Below, in pieces: positions 7,476-10,483 of a DNA stretch of 10,483 nt. Both the position numbers and the translations under genes were made by a program. The DNA is from an uncultured Rhizobiaceae group bacterium (GTDB lineage Bacteria; Pseudomonadota; Alphaproteobacteria; Rhizobiales; Rhizobiaceae), in assembly GCA_938030645.1 (NCBI GenBank), contig CALHHQ010000296.1, positions 1-10,483 of the forward strand, written 5' to 3'. Below the pieces are notes generated by a model. That model searched no databases. It was not told the DNA's origin and saw only the letters and a program-made list of their open reading frames with translations. Position 1 is the stretch's first letter. Each line of letters begins with the position of its first letter.

Positions 7476-7499
7476 CAAAGACTAGACAAAATGTCTTTG
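7476..7499. repeat. Inverted repeat just upstream of the xerD start
   Basis: Perfect seven-base arms CAAAGAC (7476-7482) and GTCTTTG (7493-7499) flank a ten-base loop. An alternative inner stem pairs AGACA (7484-7488) with TGTCT (7492-7496) around AAA. In xerD mRNA the hairpin would end four bases before the ATG and could hide the ribosome site. No U-tract follows on either strand, so it does not look like a terminator. Confidence 0.55.
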
Positions 7500-7528
7500 A
7501 AAACTCTAAATCTTTAAAATATTATGTT

Positions 7529-7672
7529 TTACGGATTAATGCGCTTGGAAGGGATTTTAACGCGCATTTCGCGTTCGTCTGGCTCCACAAATGTGGCCAA
7601 CGCAAACATGCCGCCATAGGCAAGACCTGCCAAAACGCCACAAATGACCACAAATCGGATAAGACTAGGCAC
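7529..7672 (-). CDS. Small conserved-type single-pass membrane protein upstream of xerD
   Basis: A 47-residue protein read from GTG at 7672 to TAA at 7529. It begins MPSLIRFVVICG, has one hydrophobic segment at about residues 4-29 (GVLAGLAYGGMFALATFV) and ends with a charged tail: EPDEREMRVKI then PSKRINP. A strong ribosome site (AGGGG, plus-strand 7681-7685) lies eight bases before the GTG. From memory, Rhizobiales carry a short protein of this form, with a glycine-rich membrane segment followed by an EPxxREMxVxIP tail, between xerD and aroK; I could not check this. Function is unknown, and database labels for such proteins are unreliable. It probably shares a transcript with xerD, 56 bases downstream. 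A 61-codon ORF in another frame (7522-7707) overlaps it but lacks both the ribosome site and the conserved-looking pattern. Confidence 0.8.
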   Translation of the reverse strand: MPSLIRFVVICGVLAGLAYGGMFALATFVEPDEREMRVKIPSKRINP

Positions 7673-7680
7673 TGATAGGA

Positions 7681-7685
7681 CCCCT
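7681..7685 (-). promoter_or_regulatory. Ribosome binding site of the 47-residue membrane gene
   Basis: On the minus strand this reads AGGGG, eight bases before the GTG at 7672. It is the best Shine-Dalgarno match in this part of the window and decides the frame of the small gene. Confidence 0.6.
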
Positions 7686-7723
7686 GAATTCGCAAAAGCT
7701 CGCTCATCTTTGAGCCGAACTGT

Positions 7724-7733
7724 AGTTATAACT
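7724..7733. promoter_or_regulatory. Palindrome in the divergent region, possible operator or -10
   Basis: AGTTATAACT is a perfect ten-base palindrome between the divergent small gene/xerD and aroK transcription units. Flanking GT on the left and, after one extra T, AC on the right continue the symmetry. On the minus strand it contains TATAAC, a five-of-six match to a -10 box for the small gene, about 50 bases from its start; no good -35 is visible. A regulator site or a promoter element are both possible. Confidence 0.3.
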
Positions 7734-7869
7734 TACCCCAGTTGGCTTTATGATAAAGCTGACGAAGAATAGCAAGTTCCATTGAGCCTCTTGACGTAAG
7801 ATCAATTATGAGGTGTTTGACCGTGAACTTCGTAACTGACACCCGAAAAAGAAACCAGAAACAGACACC

Positions 7870-8487
7870 GTGAACACAGCAACAAGCCAAGAAGTCAATC
7901 GCGCGGTTATCGCAGACCGTTCCAGCACAATCCGCCGGGCACTGGCAGGACGTAGTATCGTTCTTGTTGGGATCATGGGCGTGGGTAAATCCACAATCGG
8001 GAAAAAACTGGCGCAATATCTCGATATTCCTTTCGTGGATGCCGACAAAGAAATCGAAAAAGCCGCGGGCATGGATATTCAAGATATCTTTGACCAGTTT
8101 GGCGAGGAAGCATTTCGCTCCGGTGAGAAAAAAGTCATCAAACGCCTCATGGGTGAAGGCCAGAAAATTCTGGCAACCGGCGGCGGAGCATTCATGAACG
8201 AAGAAATTCGTGCGGACATTGCTGAAGGTGGTGTGTCTGTTTGGCTCAATGCTGACCTGGACATTTTGATGAAACGCGTTCAGCGGCGCTCAGACCGACC
8301 TTTGCTGAAAACAGAAGATCCGGAAGCGGTGATGAAAGCTCTGCTGGAAGAGCGCAATCCTGTTTATGCCTTGTCTGATGTGCATATTGAATCGCGCACA
8401 GTCAGCCGAGATGTCATTGCTGCCGAAGTCGTTGATCTTCTTGCAGACCAACTGCCAGCTATTGCCGAGGATCGGAACTGGGAATAA
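7870..8487 (+). CDS. aroK: Shikimate kinase
   Basis: A 205-residue cytoplasmic enzyme that phosphorylates shikimate at the 3-hydroxyl with ATP, in the chorismate (aromatic amino acid) pathway. Visible motifs are the Walker A loop GIMGVGKST (34-42), DADKEIE (57-63, with Asp59 expected to bind shikimate), FRSGE (82-86, Arg83), the GGG at 104-106 in ATGGGAF, the lid RRSDRPLL (139-146, Arg143) and EERNPVYA (160-167, Arg162). Residues 1-26 form an extension before the kinase core, common in related alphaproteobacteria. The start is GTG at 7870; an in-frame TGA at 7837 with no other start between leaves little choice, although the ribosome site is weak. The stop overlaps the aroB ATG by one base, giving an aroKB operon with coupled translation. 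Confidence 0.96.
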   Translation: MNTATSQEVNRAVIADRSSTIRRALAGRSIVLVGIMGVGKSTIGKKLAQYLDIPFVDADKEIEKAAGMDIQDIFDQFGEEAFRSGEKKVIKRLMGEGQKILATGGGAFMNEEIRADIAEGGVSVWLNADLDILMKRVQRRSDRPLLKTEDPEAVMKALLEERNPVYALSDVHIESRTVSRDVIAAEVVDLLADQLPAIAEDRNWE

Positions 8488-9629
8488 TGGTCGCCCCAGC
8501 GACATCACCCGATAGTATTGAAAAAATTCGCGTTGATTTGGGTGAACGCGGATATGACATTTTCATTGGTGATGGGCTGGTCGACAAAGCTGGCGCCTAT
8601 ATCGCAGATCTTCATCCCGATGCCCGTTGCATCATCGTTACAGATGACAATGTGAATGCTTTACATGGCGATGCATTGCGAAAGTCCCTGACGGATGCTG
8701 GCCTATCTTCACAGACCATATCAGTTGCGCCCGGCGAGCCATCCAAAGGTTTCGCCACGTTAGAAACTGTTGTTGAAGGAGTTTTAGCGGCAGGCATGGA
8801 ACGGGGCGACGTGCTACTCGCTTTTGGTGGCGGCGTTGTTGGTGATTTGGCCGGTTTTGCAGCAGGCATTGTGCGCCGCGGCATGGGCTTTGTTCAGATC
8901 CCTACGTCTTTGTTGGCGCAAGTGGATTCTTCCGTGGGAGGTAAAACAGGCATCAATTCACCGCGCGGGAAAAACCTTGTGGGATTGTTCAACCAGCCTT
9001 CCCTCGTTTTGGCCGATACGAGCGTGCTCGACACATTGAGCGATCGTGAGATGCGCGCTGGCTATGCCGAAGTTGCAAAATATGGATTGATCGATCAGCC
9101 AGAGTTTTTTGAATGGTTGGAAGACAATTTTGAAGCAGTCTTTGCTGGCGGGGATGCACGCCGTCACGCCATTGCTCAAAGCTGTCGCTCCAAGGCTGAA
9201 GTGGTCAAAGCCGATGAACTGGAAAATGGAAGCCGCGCACTTCTCAACCTTGGCCACACATTTGGTCACGCTCTCGAAGCCTCTGTTGCTTATGATTCTG
9301 AACGTCTTGTCCATGGCGAAGGTGTTGCGATTGGCATGGTCATGGCGCACGAATTCTCCAGCCGCCTCAACCATTGTGGTCCTGAAGCAGCAGAACGGGT
9401 TATCGCTCACTTGGAGAAAGTTGGCTTGCCAACACGGCTTGAGCAAATACCTGGAACCAAGCCAACTCTTGATCAGCTGATTGATGCCATTGCCCAAGAT
9501 AAAAAGGTAACCCGCGGCGCGCTGACCTTCATCTTAACCGAGGGCATTGGTCGGTCATTTGTGTCCAAAGATGTACCGGTCAGTCAGGTTCGTAACTATC
9601 TTGAACAAAAGCTCAGCGCTTCCGCTTAA
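8487..9629 (+). CDS. aroB: 3-Dehydroquinate synthase
   Basis: A 380-residue cytoplasmic, NAD- and zinc-dependent enzyme that converts DAHP to 3-dehydroquinate, the second step of the shikimate pathway. The NAD-binding segment GGGVVGDLAGFAAG (114-127) is followed by IPTSLLAQVDSSVGGKTGIN (138-157, with Asp147 and Lys153), then GYAEVAKYG (192-200, zinc ligand Glu195), LNLGHTFGHALE (253-264, zinc ligand His257) and LVHGEGVAIG (274-283, zinc ligand His276). Length is normal for the family and all expected residues are present. The ATG overlaps the aroK TAA (TAATG), so the pair is translated together. A CNNM-type gene follows after 66 bases. Confidence 0.97.
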   Translation: MVAPATSPDSIEKIRVDLGERGYDIFIGDGLVDKAGAYIADLHPDARCIIVTDDNVNALHGDALRKSLTDAGLSSQTISVAPGEPSKGFATLETVVEGVLAAGMERGDVLLAFGGGVVGDLAGFAAGIVRRGMGFVQIPTSLLAQVDSSVGGKTGINSPRGKNLVGLFNQPSLVLADTSVLDTLSDREMRAGYAEVAKYGLIDQPEFFEWLEDNFEAVFAGGDARRHAIAQSCRSKAEVVKADELENGSRALLNLGHTFGHALEASVAYDSERLVHGEGVAIGMVMAHEFSSRLNHCGPEAAERVIAHLEKVGLPTRLEQIPGTKPTLDQLIDAIAQDKKVTRGALTFILTEGIGRSFVSKDVPVSQVRNYLEQKLSASA

Positions 9630-9648
9630 GCTCAATTCCATCTACATT

Positions 9649-9679
9649 GTTCGTGCGGGTCTAAACCCGATATTTGAAC
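9649..9679 (+). terminator. Weak hairpin between aroB and the CNNM gene
   Basis: CGGGT (9656-9660) pairs with ACCCG (9665-9669) around CTAA, and outer GTTC (9649-9652) with GAAC (9676-9679) across unequal internal loops. There is no clear T-run after it. It may be a weak terminator or attenuator that lets some transcription continue, or chance. Confidence 0.25.
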
Positions 9680-9695
9680 CAAACCGGATCACGCT

Positions 9696-10483
9696 ATGAC
9701 AGTTTCTCTGTTGCTCATTTTTTGCGCCATTATTTTTCTCGTCGGATTGTCGGCCTTTTTTTCAGGGTCCGAAACCGCACTGACAGCCGTGTCACGCGCG
9801 CGGATAAATTCGCTGGAAAAGGCGGGAGACAAACGCGCGGCGCTGGTTTCGCGTTTGGTTGGCATTCAGGAAAAACTAATTGGTTCGCTGCTTCTTTCAA
9901 ATAACATCGTCAACATTCTCGCCTCCGCATTGGCGACCAGTCTCTTCATCGGTTTGTTTGGGGATATTGGGGTGATCTACGCCACCATCGGCATGACCAT
10001 TCTGGTCGTTATTTTCGCGGAAGTGCTGCCCAAAAGCTGGGCCATCGCCAACACTGAAAAATTTGCCCTGACCGTTGCGCCTTTCGTCAATGTTATCGTG
10101 ATTATATTTGGTCCTATTACCAACATCATCACACGCATTGTTCGATCCGTTTTGCGTGTCTTTGGTGTGGATTTGGATGAAGATTCATCACCACTTTCAG
10201 GCCACGACGAATTGCGTGGCACAGTCGATGTTCTGAATCGCGATGGCGTGGTAGCAAAAGACGATAAAGACCGCGTGGGCGGAGTTCTTGATCTCCACGA
10301 GCTCGAACTGTCCGACGTCATGGTGCACCGAACCGCCATGACCAGCATCAACGCTGACGACCGGCCAGAAGATCTGGTCACGCAAATTCTGGAAAGTCAG
10401 CACACTCGCATTCCCGTTTGGGCTGATGAGACGGACAATATTATCGGTATTGTTCATGCCAAAGACATGTTGCGCGCCTTGGC
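9696..10483 (+). CDS. CNNM/HlyC-CorC family membrane protein, 5' part only
   Basis: The reading frame opens at ATG 9696 and stays open to the window edge (262 residues seen; the family is usually about 420-440). The DUF21/CNNM membrane domain spans about 1-150, with the hallmark FFSGSETALTAVSRARI (21-37), LLLSNNIVNILASALATSL (65-83) and IFAEVLPKSWAI (106-117), and about four hydrophobic segments. A linker (HDELRGTVDVL, 170-180) leads to a CBS-domain region from about 205 (ELSDVMVHRTAM; ESQHTRIPVW at 233-242). Proteins of this type are implicated in Mg2+/Co2+ transport or efflux; the old 'hemolysin' label is misleading. In Rhizobiales it commonly follows aroB. The start has no strong ribosome site. 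The missing C-terminus should hold the second CBS and the CorC_HlyC domain. Confidence 0.92.
   Translation, partial: MTVSLLLIFCAIIFLVGLSAFFSGSETALTAVSRARINSLEKAGDKRAALVSRLVGIQEKLIGSLLLSNNIVNILASALATSLFIGLFGDIGVIYATIGMTILVVIFAEVLPKSWAIANTEKFALTVAPFVNVIVIIFGPITNIITRIVRSVLRVFGVDLDEDSSPLSGHDELRGTVDVLNRDGVVAKDDKDRVGGVLDLHELELSDVMVHRTAMTSINADDRPEDLVTQILESQHTRIPVWADETDNIIGIVHAKDMLRAL

Noticed and set aside
7522..7707. 61-codon minus-strand ORF upstream of xerD
   Set aside because: It overlaps the 47-codon GTG gene in another frame. The shorter frame has the AGGGG ribosome site and a membrane-segment plus charged-tail pattern.
7791..7820. TTGACG as a -35 box for aroK
   Set aside because: The hexamer is good, but no acceptable -10 sequence occurs 16-18 bases downstream (tgtttg region), so I do not call a promoter.
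8958..9497. 179-codon minus-strand ORF inside aroB
   Set aside because: Antisense to strongly conserved aroB motifs and without any recognisable motif of its own.

Overview
The window looks like a chromosomal segment of an alphaproteobacterium, most likely of the order Hyphomicrobiales (Rhizobiales), with moderate GC content. The main support is the right half: xerD on the minus strand, a tiny single-pass membrane gene, then divergent aroK-aroB followed by a CNNM/CorC-type membrane protein. To my knowledge this order is typical of Rhizobiales. I see no rRNA, tRNA, IS element, phage gene or CRISPR array, and no gene-free stretch longer than about 200 bases.

Left half (1-6553, all plus strand): a cell-envelope block. 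Two exported SGNH/GDSL-type proteins come first: a DUF459-like protein (111-884) and a lipoprotein resembling peptidoglycan/polysaccharide O-acetyl esterases or transferases (990-2534). A tightly packed run of four genes follows: an AlgI/PatA-like MBOAT O-acyltransferase (2622-4031, TTG start), an unrecognised 94-residue single-pass membrane protein (4041-4325), an exported staphylococcal-nuclease-fold protein that appears to have lost its catalytic residues (4330-5085), and a lipoprotein M48 metalloprotease with a C-terminal LysM domain (5054-6553). The MBOAT would carry acyl groups across the inner membrane, and one or both SGNH proteins would add them to, or remove them from, a periplasmic glycan. 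The LysM protease may act near peptidoglycan.

Right half (6558-10483): housekeeping genes. xerD ends four bases from the M48 gene, tail to tail. Upstream of xerD on the same strand is a 47-codon GTG-start gene (7529-7672), easily missed because of its size. A 197-base divergent region separates it from aroK (shikimate kinase), which overlaps aroB (3-dehydroquinate synthase) by one base. A CNNM/HlyC-CorC family gene then runs off the right edge.

Nothing here is clearly a new defence or mobile system. The most interesting part is the MBOAT/SGNH module with its unknown small membrane protein and pseudo-nuclease partner. Smaller points are an inverted repeat over the xerD start and a palindrome in the divergent region. 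All functional assignments are by eye from motifs; no database search was run.
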